Source: Deltaproteobacteria bacterium (lineage in GTDB: Bacteria; Desulfobacterota; Desulfuromonadia; Geobacterales; Pseudopelobacteraceae). Taken from it: DNA of 15,021 nt. The stretch is from positions 1-15,021 of the forward strand of contig JACRCG010000190.1 in NCBI GenBank assembly GCA_016219145.1, given 5' to 3'. Of this stretch, positions 7,277-13,628 are shown piece after piece. The notes under the pieces are model-generated. The model had not been told where the DNA came from, ran no database searches, and was given only the letters and a program-made list of their open reading frames with translations. Positions within the stretch are counted from its first letter, which is position 1; the number at the start of each line of letters is the position of its first letter. Both the position numbers and the translations under genes were made by a program.

Positions 7277-7307
7277 CATGCTTCCTTATAAGTACATGCT
7301 TAAATAC

Positions 7308-7337
7308 TAAATACAAAAATATTATGCCGGCTGTCAA
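7308..7337 (-). promoter_or_regulatory. Putative promoter of the leftward ArsR gene
   Basis: On the minus strand a perfect -35 box TTGACA (7337-7332) is followed after 16-18 bases by only weak -10 candidates (TGTATT or TATTTA). The region around the -10 is very AT-rich and contains AAATACTAAATAC (7302-7314), sharing the ATACTAA core with the dyad upstream of the small peptide gene. It is plausible as an autoregulated promoter; the -10 choice is uncertain. Confidence 0.4.
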
Positions 7338-7373
7338 GCAATATATTTAAAAGACATTCGCAGAAATTCTTTG

Positions 7374-7402
7374 TTGACTTCACCGCAGTTAACTCATATA
7401 AG
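7374..7402 (+). promoter_or_regulatory. Promoter of the seven-gene selenoprotein operon
   Basis: TTGACT (7374-7379) and TATAAG (7397-7402) are 17 bp apart, a good sigma-70-type promoter. It lies immediately upstream of the palindromic operator at 7404-7415 and 30 bases before the ArsR start codon. All seven genes downstream are on the same strand with short gaps or overlaps, so this is the likely main promoter of the operon. Confidence 0.7.
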
Positions 7403-7403
7403 G

Positions 7404-7415
7404 ATATTCGAATAT
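7404..7415. promoter_or_regulatory. Palindromic ArsR-type operator ATATTCGAATAT
   Basis: ATATTCGAATAT is a perfect 12-bp palindrome, and an outer CATAT (7395-7399) / ATATG (7412-7416) pair adds a second layer of symmetry. It begins one base after the -10 box, so it covers the expected transcription start. A repressor bound there would block the promoter. The adjacent ArsR-family gene makes autorepression the simplest reading. Confidence 0.65.
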
Positions 7416-7431
7416 GATAGGAGGCTGCAAC

Positions 7432-7767
7432 ATGACGACATCTCAGGAATCTTCCATGGAATGGGCATCGCTTCTAAAGGCGCTTTCCCACCACACTCGG
7501 CTACAGATTGTAATGGAATTACTCAAAGGAACAAAGTGTGTAACCGACATTCAGGATATCCTGCCTGCATCTCAGGCCAACATCTCCCAGCATTTGTCGG
7601 TCCTGCGCCATGCAGGAGTTGTTGATTTTGCACAGGACGGAGCTTTGCGCTGTTACTACGTGAGCAGACCGGAACTGGTCGATGGTGTTATCAACCTCCT
7701 TGCTGCCGACATTCCGGCCATTCGCAAGTCAAAGGAGCAGATCAACCGGGAGAAGGAAACAATCTGA
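7432..7767 (+). CDS. ArsR-family transcriptional regulator, first gene of the selenoprotein operon
   Basis: The 111-residue protein has the ArsR winged helix: WASLLKALSHHTRLQIVMELL (11-31), TDIQDILPASQANISQHLSVL (38-58; the recognition helix covers the last half) and the wing GVVDFAQDGALRCYYVS. The helix-3 site reads KCVTDI, so only one Cys (C36) remains of the ELCVCD arsenic/metal motif; C74 is the only other Cys. The effector is therefore unclear. The ATG at 7432 is chosen because AGGAGG (7419-7424) lies 7 bases upstream; the in-frame ATG at 7414 would put that site inside the gene and overlaps the operator. It probably represses the operon it heads. Confidence 0.88.
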   Translation: MTTSQESSMEWASLLKALSHHTRLQIVMELLKGTKCVTDIQDILPASQANISQHLSVLRHAGVVDFAQDGALRCYYVSRPELVDGVINLLAADIPAIRKSKEQINREKETI

Positions 7768-7816
7768 TTTTGCATTTGTATGCGTTTGAGAGCCGGCTTT
7801 TTAGAAAGGGTCATCA

Positions 7817-8953
7817 ATGAACCGCGAGATTTACCTCGATTACAACGCCAGCACGCCTATAGCAAAGGAGGCCGTGGAGGCGATGCAGCCATTCCTGACG
7901 GGGCATTACGGCAACCCTTCCAGCCTCCACTGGGCCGGTATTCCCGCCAAGGATGCTGTGGAGCGGGCGAGGGGACAGGTCTCCGACCTGCTCGGCTGCG
8001 ACCCCACAGAGGTGATTTTCACCAGCGGCGGGAGCGAGGCGAATAATCACGCTATCAAGGGAGTCTTCTTCGCGAACCGGGACCGGGGCGACCATATTAT
8101 CACCACGGCTGTGGAGCACCCGGCCACCCTTAATCCATGCCGTTTTCTGGAAAAGCTCGGGGCGAAGGTCACCGTGCTCCCTGTTGATCGCTTCGGCAGG
8201 GTAGACGCGGATGACGTGCGTCGAGCGATCACACCCAAAACCATCCTCATAACGGTAATGCACGCCAACAACGAGGTGGGAACGATTCAGCCGATATCCG
8301 AAATCGGGGCCATTGCAAGGGAAGCTGGAGTTCTGTTCCATACCGATGCGGCCCAGAGCGTCGGCAAAATTTCGACCGATGTGGACGAACTCGGAGTGGA
8401 TCTGCTCTCAGTTGCCGGACACAAACTGTATGCCCCGAAAGGGATTGGGGCGCTCTACATCAGGGAGGGGACGAGGATTGAGCCTTTCATCCATGGCGCC
8501 GACCACGAGGGGGGAAGAAGGGCCGGGACGGAAAACGTCCTTCTGACGGTGGCGCTTGGAGCCGCGTGCTGCATAGCCCTTAGATTGATCGGCATGCCGC
8601 AGGTGCAAGAGTTGCGCGATTTATTTTGGGAAATGCTCAAGAAGCGATTCGGCGAAAGTTTAACCCTCAACGGCCACCCGACAGAGAGGCTCCCCAATAC
8701 GCTCAATGTCAACTTTGTAGGCCGGATTGGCGCGGAGATACTGGGGAGTATGCCCGGTGTTGCAGCCTCCACCGGTTCGGCATGTCATGCGGGTGCGGTG
8801 ACCCTTTCTCCCGTCCTTGCCGCCATGGGAGTTCCTCCAGTTGAAGGAATGGGGGCAACACGTTTCAGTCTCGGTAGAACCACAACACGGGAAGAGCTGG
8901 AAGAGGTTGTTTGTCTTCTCGATGGCGTGATTTCCGGACGGAGGCTAGCGTGA
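7817..8953 (+). CDS. NifS/IscS-like cysteine desulfurase (class V aminotransferase fold)
   Basis: The 378-residue cytoplasmic PLP enzyme begins YLDYNASTP and has FTSGGSEANNHAIKG (cofactor binding), VEHPATL, MHANNEVGTIQP, HTDAAQSVGK and the Schiff-base lysine in SVAGHK (K203). The mobile active-site Cys is C323 in STGSACHAG. Such enzymes remove sulfur from cysteine as a persulfide; many also release selenium from selenocysteine. The SACHAG context differs from the SSGSACTS of housekeeping IscS, which points to a specialised paralogue. AGAAAGGG lies 7 bases before the ATG. It follows the ArsR gene and overlaps the next gene by 4 bases (GTGA). A role in giving sulfur or selenium to products of this operon is inference. 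Confidence 0.92.
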   Translation: MNREIYLDYNASTPIAKEAVEAMQPFLTGHYGNPSSLHWAGIPAKDAVERARGQVSDLLGCDPTEVIFTSGGSEANNHAIKGVFFANRDRGDHIITTAVEHPATLNPCRFLEKLGAKVTVLPVDRFGRVDADDVRRAITPKTILITVMHANNEVGTIQPISEIGAIAREAGVLFHTDAAQSVGKISTDVDELGVDLLSVAGHKLYAPKGIGALYIREGTRIEPFIHGADHEGGRRAGTENVLLTVALGAACCIALRLIGMPQVQELRDLFWEMLKKRFGESLTLNGHPTERLPNTLNVNFVGRIGAEILGSMPGVAASTGSACHAGAVTLSPVLAAMGVPPVEGMGATRFSLGRTTTREELEEVVCLLDGVISGRRLA

Positions 8954-9783
8954 CCGCCAATATCCGCTTGCCTTTATTTGAGCACGATCACGAAAGCCCA
9001 CCGGTATTCCTTCCCGGTAACATGCTTGAGTCAGCCAGAATTCAGAAAAAACTGCCTTCTTTAATGGTTCCGGCTGGATGCCTGCTGGATTTTGACGGCG
9101 AGCTGGTGGAATTTCTGGTGGCATCCGGCCAGGCCAGGCTGGAGCCTACATGGCCCTGTTTTCATACCCGTCTCTATCTGTGGCATGCCAACGACACAGA
9201 CTATGGAATTATCGGCGGCACAGTAGGCGCCCCATTCGCGGTACTTGTCGCCGAAGAACTCTTTGCCCTGGGTTGTAAGGCGCTTGTCACGATCTCGTCG
9301 GCCGGGTTGATCGCCGAAGACCTTCAGCCGCCTTTATTTCTGCTGATTGACAAGGCCTTGCGAGACGAGGGAACCAGTTGTCACTATCTGTCTCCGCAGC
9401 GATTCGCTTTTGCGTCGCCTCCTCTCGTGGATGCCGTTGCTCGCCGGTTGAGCGAAGCTGAGTTGCCATTTATGCAGGGGAGTTCCTGGACGACAGACGC
9501 ACCGTTCCGGGAAACGTCCGAACTCATTGCGGCGCGGCGAATTGAAGGAATTGTTGCCGTTGAAATGGAAGCAGCTGCCCTGCTGGCAATGGCGGAAGCT
9601 CTCGATAAACGTGTCGTATGTCTAGCCCACATCACAAACGCTATGGCCACACGGGCTGATGATTTTGAGAAGGGGGGCGATGATGGTAACGAGGCCGCAC
9701 TGAAGGTCTGCACTACGGCGTTGTCAGCTCTGTTGGAAAATGGTCGAAAACCGCTAACTGAATCCGATGAGGAGGAGCCATGA
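8950..9783 (+). CDS. Nucleoside phosphorylase (PNP/UDP family)
   Basis: The 277-residue protein is of the PNP_UDP_1 fold: GGTVGAPFAVLVAEELFALGCKALVTISSAG in the middle (the nucleoside/phosphate region) and the signature VEMEAAALLAMAEA near the C-terminus, where the Glu pair contacts ribose. These enzymes cleave purine or pyrimidine nucleosides with phosphate to base and ribose-1-phosphate. The substrate cannot be named here. The start is set at GTG 8950, which overlaps the upstream stop (GTGA) and has CGGAGG 5 bases before it; longer upstream starts would run far into the desulfurase gene. The next gene starts inside its own stop (ATGA), so translation is coupled on both sides. A nucleoside enzyme in a metalloid/sulfur operon is unexpected. 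Confidence 0.85.
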   Translation: MTANIRLPLFEHDHESPPVFLPGNMLESARIQKKLPSLMVPAGCLLDFDGELVEFLVASGQARLEPTWPCFHTRLYLWHANDTDYGIIGGTVGAPFAVLVAEELFALGCKALVTISSAGLIAEDLQPPLFLLIDKALRDEGTSCHYLSPQRFAFASPPLVDAVARRLSEAELPFMQGSSWTTDAPFRETSELIAARRIEGIVAVEMEAAALLAMAEALDKRVVCLAHITNAMATRADDFEKGGDDGNEAALKVCTTALSALLENGRKPLTESDEEEP

Positions 9784-10952
9784 AATTTACACCGTTCAAG
9801 TTTCAGATACCATTGGCCGCAGGTGGGGTGGCTCTGATGGCTTTCAATTATATGCAGTTTGCTGTTCCTCATGGCAAGGGATTGATAAGATTATCAGATA
9901 TGTCGTGGTCTGAATTTACAGCGGTTCAAACCAGCCTGTATCTCCTGATGCTTGTAATCATGCTGGTATTCAGCGTAATAAATCTTGGCAGCACGGTCAT
10001 TTTTCTGAAAGAACTTGCACAATGGCTGGTTGAGAAGGTTGAATATCAGGAATTTATGGAAAGTCCACCAACAAAGAGCATAGGGATCTTTGTGCCGGTT
10101 GCCTCCCTGTCGATGACCGCGAATGTGATTTTGGCTCCCATGGCCTTTTTTGTCCCTATTTTGTCATCAAATTTACAGTCAATGATGTTGCCGGGCCTGA
10201 TATTTTTCGGACTGCTCTGGCTGGCCGTTTTCATACTTGAATTCAGAGCTCTTAAAGCCTGGCTAAGCCATCCTCTGGATGTAACCCAGTTAAACTTTAT
10301 CTGGCTGCTTGATGTATTTGCATTCGGATTGGTTAGTCTGACCGGCACAGGAATAGCCGCCCTCTGCAGCAACAAAGAGATTGCATCGATAGCAGCCTTT
10401 TCGTCGCTGTTTACGCTGAGTCTAGGAGTTTGCCTGTTTGTTACGAAACTCGCTTATTTGATTTACCTTCAGATAAAAGCCAGCAGATTACCTGAAAAAC
10501 CGATACTCCCGGCGTTTTTCCTGGTCATCCCCATCACCTGTCTGTTTGGTTTCAGTTTTTACAGGATCATGCTGTATTTGCAGATATATTTTTCCCTTGA
10601 TACAAGGATGTTGTCGTTTGTCTTCATCAATGTATCGTATGTCATTACGATCGGCTGGGGCGTCTTCTGCCTGTACCTGCTAAGTGTGTATTTCAAAGAG
10701 GATTTTTTAACATGCGACTTTTTTCCAACTCAGTGGGGTCTGGTTTGAGCTCTGGTCGGCTCCCAAGTTTTGGGAGTTAATGTTTACGGAATCTATTATC
10801 CCAGTTTGTTACTATCAGCTGTAAACTATGTCAGCACCGTATTGGCATCAATGATATATATCTTTGTATTAGTTAAATTCAATAAATCGGCAAATAAAAG
10901 CAAATTAGCCTTGTCGAATCAGCTGGCTCCGATTGTTGAGACAAGCGCATAA
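9780..10952 (+). CDS. Probable TsoY-like membrane selenoprotein, with Sec (TGA) at codon 323
   Basis: Read through the in-frame TGA at 10746-10748, the gene encodes 390 residues with about ten membrane helices and little else. The Sec lies in QWGLV-U-ALVGSQVLG, inside what looks like the ninth helix; stopping there would remove the last two helices and 68 residues. A hairpin suited to a bacterial SECIS element follows 9-11 bases after the TGA. The frame then stays open to TAA at 10950-10952 and encodes a further hydrophobic helix and a Lys/Asn-rich tail. The architecture recalls the TsoY (seleno)protein family and, more distantly, the ten-helix TehA/SLAC1 (TDT) transporters; both links come from memory and were not searched. 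ATG overlaps the upstream stop, with GAGGAGG just before it. The gene looks AT-richer than its neighbours. The molecular function is unknown. Confidence 0.82.
10746..10778 (+). promoter_or_regulatory. UGA selenocysteine codon with candidate bacterial SECIS hairpin
   Basis: The TGA (10746-10748) is followed by CTCCCAA (10760-10766), loop GTT (10767-10769) and TTGGGAG (10770-10776): a perfect 7-bp stem, extended by two G-U pairs at 10758-10759 with 10777-10778. The loop G is 19 bases past the TGA, within the range known for bacterial SECIS elements, and the loop begins with GU, the bases that SelB recognises in the E. coli fdhF element. The hairpin lies wholly inside the downstream coding frame, as bacterial SECIS elements must. 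Confidence 0.75.
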
Positions 10953-10996
10953 GCCGACAAAACAATATCCAGTGACCAAAGGGGAGGGTCTGATAC

Positions 10997-11326
10997 ATGA
11001 AGGTTGGAATCATCCGTTGTCAGTTGACCGAGGATATGTGTCCCGGCAGCACCGATTTCAAGGTTGCCAGGGAGGGGACGTTGGCATTCGAGGAGACCGG
11101 GCCGGTTGAGATTATCGGGTTCCTCTCGTGCGGTGGCTGTTCAGGAAAGAAGGCAGTCACCAGAGCAAAGATGATGGTTGATCGTGGTGCGGATGCTATC
11201 GTGTTTGCCTCCTGCATGAAAAACGGCAACCCCATTGGGTATCCTTGTCCGCACTTCGCCGCCATCAAAGGAGCTGTTGAAAAAAGGCTTGGGGCCGATA
11301 TGAAGATCATTGACTGGACCCACTGA
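10997..11326 (+). CDS. CGGC-domain protein
   Basis: The 109-residue soluble protein matches the CGGC-domain family in length and layout: MKVGIIRCQLTEDMCPGSTD at the start, the name-giving SCGGCSGKK (44-52) in the middle, then GADAIVFASCMKNGNPIGYPCPH. Six Cys (8, 15, 45, 48, 73, 84) are spread in positions typical of a metal- or thiol-binding site. The biochemical role of the family is not established; the name comes from the conserved motif. GGGGAGGG lies about 8 bases before the ATG. The gene follows the selenoprotein gene after 44 bases with no terminator, so it is probably in the same message. Confidence 0.85.
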   Translation: MKVGIIRCQLTEDMCPGSTDFKVAREGTLAFEETGPVEIIGFLSCGGCSGKKAVTRAKMMVDRGADAIVFASCMKNGNPIGYPCPHFAAIKGAVEKRLGADMKIIDWTH

Positions 11327-11335
11327 GATGTTGTC

Positions 11336-11626
11336 ATGACCTACTCTGATTTACAGGAAGCGCTTCGAATACTTGGTGTAGGAGAGCGAGCCACTCTCAA
11401 GGAAATCAGGACTCGCCATCGTGAACTGGTCAAACGCCATCACCCGGACACCGGCCTTACGAATGAGCCAGATACGATTCGGAACGTAAACGCTGCTTAC
11501 AAGGTTCTTCTGGACTACGTTTCCGATTACCGCTTCTCATTTGCCGAGGAGGAGTTCTACGAGCAGAATCCGGAAGAGCGGATCAGGATGCAATTCTCTG
11601 ACGACCCGCTGTGGGGAAAGAAATAA
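11336..11626 (+). CDS. Short J-domain (DnaJ-like) protein
   Basis: The 96-residue protein is essentially one J domain: ALRILGVGERATLKEIRTRHRELVKRHHPD with the catalytic HPD at 36-38, then NAAYKVLLDY, followed by a short acidic tail (EEEFYEQNPEERIRM). J domains stimulate the ATPase of an Hsp70 partner; the G/F, zinc-finger and client-binding parts of full DnaJ are absent, so a specific client or partner is likely. No good ribosome site precedes the ATG, which lies 9 bases after the CGGC stop, suggesting coupled translation. Stand-alone J proteins such as HscB assist Fe-S assembly; a comparable job beside the desulfurase is only a guess. Confidence 0.85.
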   Translation: MTYSDLQEALRILGVGERATLKEIRTRHRELVKRHHPDTGLTNEPDTIRNVNAAYKVLLDYVSDYRFSFAEEEFYEQNPEERIRMQFSDDPLWGKK

Positions 11627-11627
11627 G

Positions 11628-12422
11628 ATGGTTGGAGAACAGATCATCCGGCTTGTTTTTTTCTTTGGGACTCTTGTGGTTATAGCGGTGTGGGAGCTCA
11701 TTGCCCCCCGTCGCTCCTTAACCGTCAGCAAGCGGCAACGCTGGTTTACCAACCTTGCGCTGGTGGTAATCAATACCGCTGTGGTCCGTTTCCTTCTGCC
11801 GGTTCTCCCGGTCGGCCTGGCGCTGCTGGCCCAAGAGCGCGGCTGGGGTGTTCTGAACCTCGTTATCCTGCCATCCTGGATCAAGATAGCTTTGGCGGTC
11901 GTGGCCCTCGACTTCGTCATTTACCTTCAGCATGTGCTTTTCCACTTTCTCCCGATCCTTTGGCGTCTCCATCGAATGCACCACACCGATCTCGATCTCG
12001 ACGTTACAACCGGCAATCGTTTTCATCCGGTCGAAATAGTCATATCGATCTGGATTAAACTGGCGGCTGTGGCACTTTTTGGGCCCCCAGTCATAGCGGT
12101 TATCATATTCGAGGTTGTGCTGAATGCGACATCCCAGTTCAACCACGGCAACATTCTGATTCCCGAAACAGTGGATCGTTGGTTGAGGCTGGTCGTCGTA
12201 ACACCGGACATGCACCGGATTCATCATTCCGTCATCCCCCGCGAAACTAACAGCAACTTCGGCTTTAATCTTCCCTGGTGGGATCGTTTGTGTGGCACAT
12301 ACCGTCCTCAGCCTGAACAAGGGCACACCGGGATGAGCATCGGTCTCAAAGAGTTCCGGGACTCGGCGGAGTTGACCTTGCCCAGATTGTTCCTTCAGCC
12401 GTTCATTCGTAAATCAACTTAA
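11628..12422 (+). CDS. Sterol desaturase / fatty-acid hydroxylase-superfamily membrane protein
   Basis: The 264-residue membrane protein has the di-iron histidine boxes of the superfamily: HVLFH (102-106), HRMHH (115-119), FHP at H133, NHG at H173 and HRIHH (196-200), set between hydrophobic segments. Such enzymes use O2 to hydroxylate or desaturate lipids in the membrane; the substrate cannot be told. An oxygen-dependent enzyme in a probable anaerobe or microaerophile is notable, though many relatives are uncharacterised. The ATG at 11628 is used: it comes one base after the J-protein stop, with GGGGAAAG 8 bases upstream. A longer in-frame start at 11541 would overlap the whole J-protein end with a non-family N-terminus. 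This appears to be the last gene of the operon. Confidence 0.85.
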   Translation: MVGEQIIRLVFFFGTLVVIAVWELIAPRRSLTVSKRQRWFTNLALVVINTAVVRFLLPVLPVGLALLAQERGWGVLNLVILPSWIKIALAVVALDFVIYLQHVLFHFLPILWRLHRMHHTDLDLDVTTGNRFHPVEIVISIWIKLAAVALFGPPVIAVIIFEVVLNATSQFNHGNILIPETVDRWLRLVVVTPDMHRIHHSVIPRETNSNFGFNLPWWDRLCGTYRPQPEQGHTGMSIGLKEFRDSAELTLPRLFLQPFIRKST

Positions 12423-12534
12423 AGGTTGCCAACTATGACAGCCTATCATTTATCTTGTGTATCTGTAGGAATCAAAGGATTGGATCTATACCTTTATTCA
12501 GGAATGGCAATGTCTAACTCCTAACGGCTCCCCT

Positions 12535-12563
12535 TTGACAAACCGCTGCAATTGAGGCATAGT
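12535..12563 (+). promoter_or_regulatory. Putative ruvB promoter
   Basis: TTGACA (12535-12540) and CATAGT (12558-12563) are 17 bp apart; the -35 box is perfect and the -10 box matches four of six positions. It lies in the 184-base gap between the sterol-desaturase-like gene and ruvB, 43 bases before the ruvB ATG. The two arms of a 9-bp inverted repeat flank it. No LexA-like box was recognised by eye. Confidence 0.55.
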
Positions 12564-12606
12564 CCTCACTGCCATTCCATATCAGCGTCTTGCCGACGGA
12601 GAACCA

Positions 12607-13626
12607 ATGCAATCCCGCACCATCACCCCTGAAAAGCGTGACGACGATAATCAGTATGATGCCACCTTGCGTCCGCGCGCGCTGGATGACTATATCGGTC
12701 AGGAAAAGATCAAGGGCAATCTGCGCCTGTTCATAGAAGCAGCCAGGGGGAGGGGCGAGGCGCTTGATCATGTTCTTCTGTACGGGCCGCCCGGGCTTGG
12801 CAAGACTACTCTGGCCAATATCATCGCCTGCGAGATGGGTGTCAATATCAAGTCCACTTCCGGTCCGGTCATAGAGCGACCGGGCGATCTGGCCGCCATC
12901 CTGACCAACCTGGAACCTCACGATGTGCTGTTTATCGACGAAATCCACCGTCTTTCACATGTGGTCGAGGAAATTCTCTATCCGGCCATGGAGGATTACC
13001 AGCTCGACATAATCATCGGTCAGGGGCCGAGCGCCCGCTCGATCAAACTGGATCTGCCGCGCTTTACGCTGGTGGGGGCTACGACCCGCGCCGGACTGCT
13101 CTCCTCACCGCTTCGAGATCGTTTCGGGGTGATCTCCCGTCTTGAATTTTACACCGAGCAAGAACTGGCAACCATAATCAGGCGTTCGTCCGGGATTCTG
13201 GGGATGGAAATTGACCCCAAGGGGGCTTCCGAACTGGCCCGTCGCAGCCGTGGAACCCCGCGCATCGCCAACCGTCTGCTGCGAAGAGTGCGTGATTATG
13301 CCCAGGTGCGAGCCGATGGCGTCATAACTCTTGATGTCGTGCGGGAAACCCTGAAACTGCTTGAGATTGACGAGATGGGTTTTGACCAGATGGACCGCAT
13401 GATTCTGCTGACGATTATCGACAAGTTCGGCGGCGGACCGGTCGGTCTGGACACCATCGCCGCCGCCATCAGCGAAGAGAGCGATACCATCGAGGATGTC
13501 TACGAGCCGTTCCTGATTCAGAACGGATTCATCAACCGCACGCCGCGCGGCAGGGTCGCAACGCGCGCCGCCTATCTGCACTTTGGCCGCATCGCCCCTG
13601 AAAACTCTCAGGCCAATCTTTTCTGA
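12607..13626 (+). CDS. ruvB: Holliday junction branch migration helicase RuvB
   Basis: The 339-residue AAA+ motor is full length. It has DYIGQEKIKGNL (28-39), Walker A GPPGLGKTT (60-68), Walker B FIDEIH (109-114), sensor 1 GATTRAG and the arginine-finger region LRDRFG, then the RuvB C-terminal winged helix (DRMILLTIIDKFGGGPVGLDTIAAAISEE, EPFLIQNGFINRTPRGR). RuvB rings pump DNA through the RuvA-bound Holliday junction in recombination and repair. The ATG at 12607 is normal for the family; the preceding GGAGAA is a modest ribosome site. ruvA and ruvC are not next to it within the window. A DnaA-like ATPase gene follows after 2 bases, so the two are probably co-transcribed. Confidence 0.97.
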   Translation: MQSRTITPEKRDDDNQYDATLRPRALDDYIGQEKIKGNLRLFIEAARGRGEALDHVLLYGPPGLGKTTLANIIACEMGVNIKSTSGPVIERPGDLAAILTNLEPHDVLFIDEIHRLSHVVEEILYPAMEDYQLDIIIGQGPSARSIKLDLPRFTLVGATTRAGLLSSPLRDRFGVISRLEFYTEQELATIIRRSSGILGMEIDPKGASELARRSRGTPRIANRLLRRVRDYAQVRADGVITLDVVRETLKLLEIDEMGFDQMDRMILLTIIDKFGGGPVGLDTIAAAISEESDTIEDVYEPFLIQNGFINRTPRGRVATRAAYLHFGRIAPENSQANLF

Positions 13627-13628
13627 CG

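Noticed and set aside
7414..7431. ATG at 7414 as start of the second ArsR protein
   Set aside because: It overlaps the operator, and the good ribosome site AGGAGG lies downstream of it, serving ATG 7432.
8911..8949. Upstream start for the nucleoside phosphorylase
   Set aside because: It would overlap the desulfurase gene by 43 bases without a ribosome site; GTG 8950 has CGGAGG and a 4-base GTGA overlap.
10746..10748. TGA as the true stop of the membrane protein gene
   Set aside because: It would cut the protein inside a membrane helix; the frame continues open with another helix, and a SECIS-like hairpin follows at the right distance.
11541..11627. Upstream start for the sterol-desaturase-like protein
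   Set aside because: It overlaps the J-protein gene and adds a Ser/Arg-rich stretch unlike the family; ATG 11628 fits the spacing and the membrane start.
12435..12524. 29-codon ORF in the gap before ruvB
   Set aside because: Weak ribosome site, no recognisable motif and it overlaps the inverted-repeat arm; no support beyond an open frame.
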